DNA of 13,247 bases. It comes from an uncultured Sphingomonadaceae bacterium. GTDB taxonomy: Bacteria; Pseudomonadota; Alphaproteobacteria; Sphingomonadales; Sphingomonadaceae. This document shows positions 6,924-11,740 of this stretch, piece by piece. The position numbers and the translations under genes are program-made. How positions within the stretch are numbered: position 1 is the first letter of the stretch; each line of letters opens with the position of its first letter. The stretch spans positions 1-13,247 of the forward strand of contig CAMLKX010000026.1 of NCBI GenBank assembly GCA_946480515.1, read 5' to 3'. Under the pieces are notes generated by a model, which did no database searches, had not been told where the DNA came from, and saw only the letters and a list, made by a program, of their open reading frames with translations.

Positions 6924-7124
6924 ATGGCGCCGCCCACGAGAGAAGAGTTTCTGAACAACCTTTATCGCATGAAGCGGGACTGTATCGGGTTCATGGAAGA
7001 GGCAGAACGTCGAGGGGATTTCCGGGAGGTTGGAGAGTTCAAAGAGTATTTGGAGCGAGTCGAGTCAATGATCGACCAGAGCGGGGGTGATCCCGACACG
7101 CAGAAAGCGGACCTAAGCGGCTGA
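6924..7124 (+). CDS. Small acidic helical protein, unknown function (66 aa)
   Basis: ATG preceded by AGGAGGAG at ideal spacing, the strongest ribosome-binding site in the window. The protein (MAPPTREEFLNNLYRMKRDC, then GFMEEAERRGDFREVGEFKE) is a charged helical hairpin with a short disordered tail (DQSGGDPDTQ). I do not recognise a named family. There is no membrane segment. The upstream 6695-6923 stretch has no other supportable gene. A minus-strand frame there is cysteine- and serine-rich and has no ribosome-binding site. It converges on the DUF6481 gene across about 90 bases. Confidence 0.65.
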   Translation: MAPPTREEFLNNLYRMKRDCIGFMEEAERRGDFREVGEFKEYLERVESMIDQSGGDPDTQKADLSG

Positions 7125-7217
7125 CCTGGATTGCTGCTCATTCGAAGTTGAAGATTTCTGAAGCTCCTGGGCTCGACATAGGAGCATCCTCCGCCCGCTT
7201 ACTAAGTGCGGATAGGA

Positions 7218-7580
7218 TTAGCGCGACTTCCGCACTGTCCTCGCTTTGCGGGCAGCATACCGGGCATCTCGTGCGGCCTTCATCTCTTCGGGAGTGGAAG
7301 GCTTTAGTCTAGCAGCTTTTAGAGCCGCAGCAGCGTCTGCCGCCGCAAGTTCCGCCGCTTTGATGGCCGCTTTTTCGGCTTTCGCGACGGCCTTTTCCTG
7401 AGCTTTCGCAGTGCGCTCCCCCGCCAGAGCTTCCTCGCGCATTTCGCGCTCTTGCCGACGCGATGCTATCAGTGCCGGGTCGACCGGGGGTTTGGCCTTA
7501 AGTTGATCAAGCGCCTTCTGTTTGGCCTTGGTGGCCGACGCGACACGGTCCTGAAACGAGGGGTCTTTGAACGAAGCCAA
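7218..7580 (-). CDS. DUF6481 family protein (coiled-coil, Ala/Lys-rich)
   Basis: 120 residues starting with TTG (MASFKDPSFQDRVASATKAK). The N-terminal ASFKDPxFQxR signature and the C-terminal EEMKAARDARYAARKARTVR motif bracket a long Ala/Lys/Glu-rich coiled coil, as in DUF6481, a family seen almost entirely in sphingomonads and relatives. The TTG start is fixed by AAGGAG six bases upstream and by the family's conserved N-terminus. Strongly basic ends suggest nucleic-acid or ribosome contact, but that is a guess from composition. The 5' leader contains a perfect hairpin (7605-7622) and an isolated GAGAGACC resembling part of the repeated leader. Confidence 0.85.
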   Translation of the reverse strand: MASFKDPSFQDRVASATKAKQKALDQLKAKPPVDPALIASRRQEREMREEALAGERTAKAQEKAVAKAEKAAIKAAELAAADAAAALKAARLKPSTPEEMKAARDARYAARKARTVRKSR

Positions 7581-7604
7581 GAGCTACTCCTTGAATTGGC
7601 GGTG

Positions 7605-7622
7605 GGCGACTATTCAGTCGCC
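7605..7622 (-). promoter_or_regulatory. Leader hairpin upstream of the DUF6481 gene
   Basis: A perfect 7-bp stem GGCGACT/AGTCGCC with a four-base loop, ending about 14 bases before AAGGAG. It does not include the ribosome-binding site. It could be an mRNA-stabilising or regulatory stem. Confidence 0.35.
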
Positions 7623-7777
7623 GAATGGCACTTCTGCGAAGAGGTCTCTCAATGCTCGCGAAGAGAAAGCGTGACGGCACGCGTACTCCGCTGAGCAGCA
7701 CCTAATGCCCGACTATTGCGGCAATGGGCGATCAGCGCGAGATATTGGGCGCAGACGCATGTTGCCGCCCCGGTAAC

Positions 7778-8002
7778 TTACCAGAGCGGTGTAACGGGGC
7801 GATGCTTTTCTCTCGCCTCTTCCACGCGCATGATCTTGGATTTCGCTTTTTGCCGGAGGACCTCGGCGCCGCTTGCACTACTACAAACCAGCCGAACACC
7901 TCCACCGGGCAGCGATTCAATCGCCGACACGGACACCTTTTCCTTGGCACAGAGGTCCTGTGCATGGCGTTCGCTCAGCGCGAGTTGCATTGCCCGGCTC
8001 AT
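7778..8002 (-). CDS. Small unknown protein (74 aa), paralogue of 9791-10015
   Basis: It starts MSRAMQLALSERHAQDLCAK, continues VSVSAIESLPGGGVRLVCSS and ends in PLW. It has the same length as the 9791-10015 protein and matches it without gaps at about 28 of 74 positions. Shared blocks are MSR, the single Cys18, E-x-LP-x-GGVR-x-VCS, and the LW terminus. The GGVR-VCSS part is probably two strands of a small alpha/beta fold. The C-terminal third is basic and helical. The ATG overlaps the stop of the upstream gene (ATGA at 7999-8002), so translation is probably coupled. Function unknown. Confidence 0.65.
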   Translation of the reverse strand: MSRAMQLALSERHAQDLCAKEKVSVSAIESLPGGGVRLVCSSASGAEVLRQKAKSKIMRVEEAREKHRPVTPLW

Positions 8003-8196
8003 CCGCAGTCACCTTCAGCCACCTTACGGGCGGCATCCGCGACGCGGTAGATGTGAGTCCTGCGCACCCGATCTGCCATGGTGTCCCAGGCTGAAGCTGC
8101 GCTCAGGCAACGCTCGCGAACATTGAGGAGATTACTGCCTTCCGCTTCCGCCCGGCAGGCGGCGGCCCGTTCTTTGTAGAACTCTAATGTCGACAT
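7999..8196 (-). CDS. Small helical protein, unknown function (65 aa)
   Basis: I take the start at the ATG at 8196 (MSTLEFYKERAAACRAEAEG). The family-like core FYKERAAACRAEAE, then LNVRERCLSAASAWDTMADR, begins there, whereas the 12 extra residues of the frame from 8232 look like translated intergenic hairpin. It is a two-helix, Ala/Arg/Glu-rich cytosolic protein. Proteins with this FYxxRAxxCRxEAE...NVRERCLRAxxAW pattern recur in sphingomonads as hypothetical proteins. There is no clear Shine-Dalgarno. It overlaps the next gene (7778-8002) by four bases and follows the cold-shock gene, with a hairpin between. Confidence 0.6.
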   Translation of the reverse strand: MSTLEFYKERAAACRAEAEGSNLLNVRERCLSAASAWDTMADRVRRTHIYRVADAARKVAEGDCG

Positions 8197-8222
8197 CAGA
8201 TTTGGCCTGCTTGAGGAGTAGG

Positions 8223-8249
8223 CCCGCTCCACGACGTCCGCGGAGCGGG
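8223..8249 (-). terminator. Strong GC hairpin after the cold-shock gene
   Basis: A perfect 8-bp stem CCCGCTCC/GGAGCGGG with an 11-base loop, 13 bases past the cold-shock stop codon. There is no U run, so it may be an attenuator or mRNA 3'-end protector rather than an intrinsic terminator. Confidence 0.4.
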
Positions 8250-8261
8250 GATGCAGCTTGG

Positions 8262-8468
8262 TTACGCGTTCTTCAGGTTCACGGCACTTGCGCGGCCGCG
8301 ACGATCGTTTTCGAGATCGTAGGTCACGCGCTGCTCACGGTCCAACGTACCCATCCCAGCGGCCTCGACCGCGCTGATGTGCACGAATGCGTCGCCACTC
8401 CCGTCCTCAGGCTGAATGAAGCCATAGCCTTTGTCGATGTTAAAGAATTTCACGGTTCCGGTGGTCAT
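8262..8468 (-). CDS. Cold-shock protein, CspA family
   Basis: 68 residues from the ATG at 8468 (MTTGTVKFFNIDKGYGFIQP), with AGAAGGA eight bases upstream. RNP1 is KGYGFI (13-18) and RNP2 is DAFVHI (26-31). The aromatic residues that stack on single-stranded nucleic acid are all present, and the ending DRRGRASAVNLKN is normal. It is an intact five-stranded OB-fold RNA/ssDNA chaperone, likely acting on structured mRNA in the cytosol. The 5' leader is over 100 bases long and shares a conserved block with the decayed cold-shock copy at 10806. It is the only intact cold-shock gene of three in this window. Confidence 0.93.
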   Translation of the reverse strand: MTTGTVKFFNIDKGYGFIQPEDGSGDAFVHISAVEAAGMGTLDREQRVTYDLENDRRGRASAVNLKNA

Positions 8469-8586
8469 TTGATGTTTCCTTCTGTGGCGGACCGCCAATT
8501 GGCCCCCTAATTGCTAGGAGAGGCGAGAGAAGGAAAAGGAGCCGCAAAGCGCCGAGAACCGTCTGATTGCGACTAGTAGCGCTACC
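8469..8586 (-). promoter_or_regulatory. Long 5' leader of the cold-shock gene, conserved with the relic at 10730
   Basis: Minus strand: GCGCTACTAGTCGCAATC (8582-8565) and GCGCTTTGCGGCTC (8552-8539) recur almost unchanged in front of the pseudogene (10730-10774), followed in both by a pyrimidine-rich TTCCTTCTCTCG-like run. GTAGCGCTAC at 8576-8585 is a perfect palindrome. Long structured leaders are known to control cspA-type mRNA by temperature. Here that role is inferred. Confidence 0.5.
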
Positions 8587-8714
8587 TACCTAGCGGTGAC
8601 TGCTGGGATTTACAATAACGCACGCCAGCTGCCCTCATGGAGTCCGGGCGAACGGACCCCATTGCTGGTATCATCGTCGACCGATGGGCGGAAACGGGCA
8701 ATGCGAGCTGGAGC

Positions 8715-8858
8715 TCACGACACTAGTCGAAGATCCAGTTTGCACCTGACGAGTCTCAGGCGGGGTGCTGCCGGCCTGGCTTCCCGTGGCACATTGCGCA
8801 GTGCGCGCTCGGCTTCGCCACCATGGATGCTGGCGATCCTGTCTTCTCGGATGATCAT
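8715..8858 (-). CDS. Candidate small ORF (47 aa) overlapping the antitoxin-like gene
   Basis: ATG at 8858 overlaps the stop of the 8855-9142 gene as ATGA. The frame reads MIIREDRIASIHGGEAERAL and ends KLDLRLVS. It is basic, probably mixed alpha/beta, with no recognised family and no independent ribosome-binding site, so expression would depend on coupling. The four-base overlap is the main support, since the operon at 9388-10248 uses the same arrangement. It could be chance. Between here and the cold-shock leader (8587-8714) I see no gene. Confidence 0.3.
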   Translation of the reverse strand: MIIREDRIASIHGGEAERALRNVPREARPAAPRLRLVRCKLDLRLVS

Positions 8859-9142
8859 GGGGCCCTCTGCGTTCCAGTGAGCTGAGCAGGCTCCGCCAGG
8901 TAACGGTCGACTGCCTCAAGGCCTTGGTCACTCGCAAGCGCCAGGCGCAACGGCACGTCGCCAAGCTGGTGATGATGGCCGTTGAGAAAGGCGATCATGG
9001 TGTCGCGGTCCCGGAAGGCTGCCCACGCACTCTGAATGAGGCGGTTCTGGCGATCTGCTTCTTCAATGGTTGGTCGAACCGTTGGTCGATTACGCCGCTG
9101 CCCCGCTTGCGGTTTTCTGAAGCTATTCTGATGGAGATCCAT
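8855..9142 (-). CDS. MbcA/ParS/Xre-type antitoxin-domain protein (small)
   Basis: 95 residues starting MDLHQNSFRKPQAG with a basic, disordered N-terminus. From about residue 38 (SAWAAFRDRDTMIAFLNGHH, then LGDVPLRLALASDQGLEAVD) it matches the pattern A..FLN..N..L.G..P..LA..S..GL..V..YL of the DUF2384/MbcA/ParS toxin-binding domain. The usual N-terminal helix-turn-helix of Xre-type members is missing and no RES-domain toxin is adjacent, so it may be an orphan that binds other partners. The ATG lies six bases after GGGAG in the 3' arm of leader copy 4. It is divergent from the 9388 operon, with the two leaders back to back. Confidence 0.55.
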   Translation of the reverse strand: MDLHQNSFRKPQAGQRRNRPTVRPTIEEADRQNRLIQSAWAAFRDRDTMIAFLNGHHHQLGDVPLRLALASDQGLEAVDRYLAEPAQLTGTQRAP

Positions 9143-9213
9143 GGGGTGCTCCCGATTGTAAGCGGGAGCGCGTGAGTCTCTCAGCCGCCAGCGCCTACGA
9201 GCGATTGCTGGCG
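9143..9213 (-). promoter_or_regulatory. Repeated structured 5' leader, copy 4
   Basis: Minus strand: stem 1 CGCCAGC/GCTGGCG (plus 9207-9213 with 9086+100 region 9186-9192, 7 bp perfect), immediately followed by GCTGAGAG, a 6-nt spacer, and stem 2 GCTCCCG/CGGGAGC (plus 9163-9169 with 9148-9154) around CTTACAAT. GGGAG is the ribosome-binding site for the ATG at 9142. A possible -10, TATTTA (9227-9222), lies 8 bases before stem 1. I see no good -35. Confidence 0.75.
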
Positions 9214-9272
9214 ATTACCCGTAAATAGGACTTGCCGGGCGCAAGCGCCAGAGGTCCAGCCACTTTGCGGCG

Positions 9273-9303
9273 ATTAGGCGAATGACATCCCGCATGGTAC
9301 AAG
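9273..9303 (+). promoter_or_regulatory. Putative promoter of the 9388-10248 operon
   Basis: ATTAGGCGA (9273-9281), 16 bases, TACAAG (9298-9303), identical in both boxes and gap to the block before the Crp/Fnr gene. The second box ends 9 bases before stem 1 of the leader. Confidence 0.45.
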
Positions 9304-9312
9304 AAGGGATTG

Positions 9313-9387
9313 GGCGGCTTCTTTCGTAAGCTTCCGCCTAGCTGAGAGACCAACTGTGCTCCCGCTTACATGTCCGGGAGAACCCGC
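9313..9387 (+). promoter_or_regulatory. Repeated structured 5' leader, copy 5
   Basis: Stem 1 is GGCGG/CCGCC (9313-9317 with 9334-9338), opposite in base order to copies 1, 2 and 4 but still paired. Then comes GCTGAGAG (9341-9348), a 7-nt spacer, and stem 2 CTCCCG/CGGGAG (9359-9364 with 9375-9380). GGGAG serves the GTG at 9388. The hairpin loop holds an ATG (9370) in frame with that GTG. Confidence 0.72.
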
Positions 9388-9576
9388 GTGGACCTCAATT
9401 ATCTCTATGGTCGCCAGCAAGTGGAACTCATGCGAGCGGACCGCGCTCGTTGTGGCTCTAGCCGCAGCTCGCATCGGAGGCTCGCCGCCCTTTACGGCGA
9501 ACTGATCAAGCGCAAAACGCTGCCGATACGGCCGCCATCTACCCTCTTGGCGACCATCGCCGGAGGAACGCAATGA
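9388..9576 (+). CDS. DLNYLY-type small protein (62 aa), first gene of overlapping operon
   Basis: I choose GTG at 9388 (reads MDLNYLYGRQQVELMRADRA) over the in-frame ATG at 9370, because GGGAG lies seven bases before the GTG and the leader hairpin occupies the ATG. The M-D-L-N-Y-L-Y-x-R-x-Q-V opening, then HRRLAALYGELI, is a small-protein type that I know from sphingomonad genomes without an assigned function. It is probably a helical hairpin. The unrelated-looking 49-residue protein at 10395 shares the Y..R...A..AH..LA..Y pattern. The stop codon overlaps the next start (ATGA at 9573-9576). Confidence 0.65.
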   Translation: MDLNYLYGRQQVELMRADRARCGSSRSSHRRLAALYGELIKRKTLPIRPPSTLLATIAGGTQ

Positions 9577-9794
9577 TCTTGCCGGGGCATCCGCAAACGG
9601 AGCAGGCCCGCGCACGGGAACGGTGGGATAATGAAGGAGGGCACACCACGGCGCAGACTCCGGCGGACCCGGATGCGCTGGAGGTGCAACTTCAGCAGAT
9701 CGGGCCGGTTCACCTGACTGTTTATGACTGGGGAGGATACCGCTACTCCCATCCGTGCGACGCGCTCGCTGCCGCAAAGCGCGCTACTCGATGA
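9573..9794 (+). CDS. Unknown small protein (73 aa), second gene of overlapping operon
   Basis: It begins MILPGHPQTEQARARERW, is polar and acidic in the first half (NEGGHTTAQTPADPDALE), and has a compact second half (VQLQQIGPVHLTVYDWGGYR, then SHPCDALAAAKRATR). I recognise no family. The start is defined by a four-base overlap with the upstream stop, and its own stop overlaps the next ATG (9791-9794). No signal peptide or membrane segment. The strict chain of overlaps argues that it is translated and stoichiometrically tied to its neighbours. Confidence 0.55.
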   Translation: MILPGHPQTEQARARERWDNEGGHTTAQTPADPDALEVQLQQIGPVHLTVYDWGGYRYSHPCDALAAAKRATR

Positions 9795-10015
9795 GCCGCG
9801 TCGTCAATCTCCGGCTGCCTTCGACCGAGGTTGCGCAACATTGTCTAGCTGCAAACATCAGTCTTTCGGTGCTGGAAGAGCTGCCGGACGGCGGGGTGCG
9901 AGTTGTATGCTCGACCATCGAGGGATCAGACGAGGTGCGGACGAAGTTTGCCAAGCAGATCATCCGCGAAGAACCTCGCCGGAAGCTTTTCAGGCTGGCT
10001 CGCACGCTGTGGTGA
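9791..10015 (+). CDS. Small unknown protein (74 aa), paralogue of 7778-8002; third gene of operon
   Basis: MSRVVNLRLPSTEVAQHC, then ISLSVLEELPDGGVRVVCST, ending in RTLW. It has the same length as the protein at 7778-8002 and shares MSR, Cys18, E-x-LP-x-GGVR-x-VCS and the LW end. Both paralogues are the downstream partner of a four-base overlap, although the upstream gene differs. A small alpha/beta domain with a basic C-terminal helix is likely, perhaps for nucleic-acid or protein binding. There is no catalytic motif. The stop overlaps the next gene's GTG by three bases plus one (GTGA at 10012-10015). Confidence 0.65.
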   Translation: MSRVVNLRLPSTEVAQHCLAANISLSVLEELPDGGVRVVCSTIEGSDEVRTKFAKQIIREEPRRKLFRLARTLW

Positions 10016-10248
10016 TTGCCGACGATGCTGGAGAGAACCTGATCCTCGGCTACTGGCACGAATGGGAGATTGCAGGACGCGAGCGCCGCGTGGTCCTTTG
10101 CGTCGAGACTTGTCTCGATTTGGACCCCGAAGCCGAAGGTTTCGCGGCCGGGCAGCTGGACGCACTCACTGAAGCCGTCATGAGATTGCAGCGGGAGAGC
10201 GCCAGCCCAATCGATCTCGTCAGGATTATCCCGACCGAACCCGACTAG
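10012..10248 (+). CDS. Unknown acidic protein (78 aa), fourth gene of operon
   Basis: I start it at GTG 10012, which overlaps the previous stop as GTGA. The frame is open further upstream, but that part is the shadow of the preceding gene. It reads VIADDAGENLILGYWHEWEI, then GRERRVVLCVETCLDLDPEA and LDALTEAVMRLQRESASPID, ending LVRIIPTEPD. It is a mixed alpha/beta acidic protein with a likely amphipathic helix at about 45-62. No family recognised. It is followed by CCGCC/GGCGG (10251-10271), a weak hairpin that may end the operon. Confidence 0.5.
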   Translation: MIADDAGENLILGYWHEWEIAGRERRVVLCVETCLDLDPEAEGFAAGQLDALTEAVMRLQRESASPIDLVRIIPTEPD

Positions 10249-10394
10249 CCCGCCGCACCTTCGTAGGCGGTACATCGACACACCGTCTTGAATCGGGTCA
10301 CTCACGAATAAGCCCAATGTGGATACCTTCCCTATGTTGTAGTCTCGGCTGCAGCGCAGGTTTCACTTCAAACCCTTCGTCTAGTTGCGAGATT

Positions 10395-10544
10395 ATGGAT
10401 CGAACCGAGAAAAACTATCTTCGGCAGCGCGAGAAGATCGAGCGCGCAGCAGCGGAACAAGCCAGTTCGGTGTACGCTCGAAGGGCCCATCAGGAACTCG
10501 CTCGTCAATATTCAGCGCTTCTGGCAATCCGATCGCCTAATTAA
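10395..10544 (+). CDS. Small helical protein (49 aa)
   Basis: I take the ATG at 10395 (MDRTEKNYLRQREKIERAAA). The frame is open back to 10317, but the extra part (IPSLCCSLGCSAG) is cysteine-rich and unlike a family start. The body (EQASSVYARRAHQELARQYS) is a two-helix charged protein with the pattern Y..R...E...A...A..AH..LA..Y..L, also visible in the 9388 product and common among tiny hypothetical proteins of sphingomonads. The ribosome-binding site is poor (GCGAG). Confidence 0.5.
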   Translation: MDRTEKNYLRQREKIERAAAEQASSVYARRAHQELARQYSALLAIRSPN

Positions 10545-10729
10545 TTAAACGCTTTGATCTCTTTTCGCGCGAACGTGTAAATTGAGTTACTGGGCAGGGG
10601 CTTAAGCTCGGACCTGTTGGAGCCGGATGGCTTGGTAAGGTAAACAGCGACCGATCGGTAACGCATAACGCCCGAAGTTTGGGTCTGGTGGTGATCGATT
10701 CCGCATTCGGGCGCCCCCTTTGGTTGCAG

Positions 10730-10805
10730 GCGCTACCAGTCGCAATCGAACGGTCTTCAGGCGCTTTGCGGCTCGTCATTCCTCTTTCGTTGCTCCCAGC
10801 CCGAA
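10730..10805 (+). other. Relic of a cold-shock 5' leader
   Basis: GCGCTACCAGTCGCAATC (10730-10747) and GCGCTTTGCGGCTC (10761-10774), followed by TTCCTCTTTCG, match the leader of the intact cold-shock gene at 8539-8582 (minus strand). Its survival next to a dead coding region suggests recent decay. The 10545-10729 stretch has no supportable gene. Confidence 0.5.
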
Positions 10806-10971
10806 AGGACCGGGGCGGTCTAAGGCTTCATTGCCTCGGAAGACGGGGGCAAAGATGTGTTCGTTCACGTTACCGGCGTTGAGCGAGCAGGGATGCGCTC
10901 GCTGCAAAAGCATCAGCATCAGCTACGAGCTGGAGCAGGATCGTCGCGGCAAAACCAAGGGCGTCTGTTAA
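10806..10971 (+). pseudogene. Cold-shock protein pseudogene (CspA family)
   Basis: Aligned to a normal cold-shock gene, AGG at 10806 stands where ATG should be. It is followed by ACC-GGG-GCG-GTC and an in-frame TAA (10821-10823), then directly GFIASEDGGKDVFVHVTGVE and RAGMRSLQ. The WFNxxKGY part, including half of RNP1, is absent. Near 10900 the frame shifts again, because SISYELEQDRRGKTKGVC is found in another frame ending at 10971. A lost start, an internal stop, a deletion of about eight codons and a frameshift together show that it is dead. It diverges enough from the 8262 gene to be an older paralogue. Confidence 0.75.
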
Positions 10972-11046
10972 CTCGAGGCAAGCGAACGCGTTCACTGGCC
11001 TAGCGGCGCCTTGCGCCGGGCGTTCCCTGCTGTCACCGGCGTGGAC

Positions 11047-11469
11047 ATGGACCTCGAAATCAGAATCGCGACCTGGACCGACGTCCACGGAATGCACAGG
11101 ATCCGCACGAGAGTGCGAGAAAATCGCCTTTCCCTGACCACGACGATCAACGAGCAGAGTTACCTGCACTACGTCGGTGCATGCAGCGCTTGGGTAGCAG
11201 AGGCCGATTCCAGGTTACTTGGTTTTGCCGCTATCGATGCTCGCTCAGGGTCAATCTGGGCACTGTTCGTTGACCCCGTTGCCCAACGCCGGGGAGTTGG
11301 TCGAGCCTTACACGCTCAGATGCTGACGTGGGCCAAGAGGCGCGGCATCGGTAGGCTTTCATTAGGCACTCAAGAGGGTAGTCGCGCAGTGCAGTTCTAC
11401 AAAAGAGCGGGTTGGCGTCAGGTCGGCCTTACGAACGACGGAGAAGCTCTCTTTGAAAAACGCCTCTGA
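11047..11469 (+). CDS. GNAT-family N-acetyltransferase
   Basis: 140 residues from the ATG at 11047 (MDLEIRIATWTDVHGMHRIR). It follows the GNAT plan: strand 1 and helix 1 (IATWTDVHGMHRIRT), strands 2-4 (CSAWVAEADSRLLGFAAID, then GSIWALFVDP), and the acetyl-CoA pyrophosphate loop QRRGVGRALH (80-89) leading into helix 3. The C-terminal motif B is AVQFYKRAGW (114-123). It is a cytosolic acyl-CoA transferase with unknown acceptor. Single-copy GNATs of this size usually act on amino acids, peptides or small amines. The start is uncertain: GTG at 11041 is also possible, and no strong ribosome-binding site is present. The frame open to 11011 adds residues without homology. It appears monocistronic. 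Confidence 0.88.
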   Translation: MDLEIRIATWTDVHGMHRIRTRVRENRLSLTTTINEQSYLHYVGACSAWVAEADSRLLGFAAIDARSGSIWALFVDPVAQRRGVGRALHAQMLTWAKRRGIGRLSLGTQEGSRAVQFYKRAGWRQVGLTNDGEALFEKRL

Positions 11470-11535
11470 TGGCCGCTTCAGCTAGAATTAACGGTGCGGC
11501 GAAAGGCGTGCCACTATTTCACGATCGCGCTAAAT

Positions 11536-11604
11536 CGTGGTCGTAAGCCATGCGCGCCTGAGAGCCCCTGTGCTCCCGCTTGCCGGGGAAGAGCACGCTA
11601 CGTA
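11536..11604 (+). promoter_or_regulatory. Repeated structured 5' leader, copy 6 (in front of a 17-codon ORF)
   Basis: Stem 1 is CGTGG/CCATG (11536-11540 with 11548-11552, one G-U pair), possibly extended by GCGC/GCGC. CTGAGAG is at 11558-11564, followed by a 5-nt spacer and GTGCTCCCGCTTGC. Stem 2 closes with GTGCTC/GAGCAC (11570-11575 with 11591-11596) and inner CCG/CGG. GGGGAAGAG is the candidate ribosome-binding site for the ATG at 11605. Confidence 0.6.
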
Positions 11605-11658
11605 ATGCCTTCGTATGAGCTAAGAAGCTGGTCCGGTGCTGGTATCTGCAATGTCTAA
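11605..11658 (+). other. 17-codon ORF after leader copy 6; possible gene remnant or leader peptide
   Basis: It reads MPSYELRSWSGAGICNV and stops at TAA 11656-11658. It is placed as the coding start would be in the other five leaders. No continuation with recognisable homology is seen in any frame before the antisense DUF6894 gene, so it is either the stump of a deleted gene or a true tiny peptide. Confidence 0.3.
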
Positions 11659-11740
11659 TCGACCCATTGAAGCCTCCAGATTGCTCGGCGGAATCCGTGC
11701 ACCCAGAAGAAAATCTCGAACCAGCAGCGCAGCCTGCAAG

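Noticed and set aside
7590..7660. GAGAGACC in the DUF6481 leader as a seventh copy of the repeated leader
   Set aside because: The CTCCCGC/GGGAG hairpin is missing and the ribosome-binding site AAGGAG lies outside the local stem. Similarity is limited to eight bases.
619..11604. The six leaders as REP-like mobile repeats
   Set aside because: All six are fixed immediately before a start codon in gene orientation and include the ribosome-binding site. Mobile palindromes would not show this constraint.
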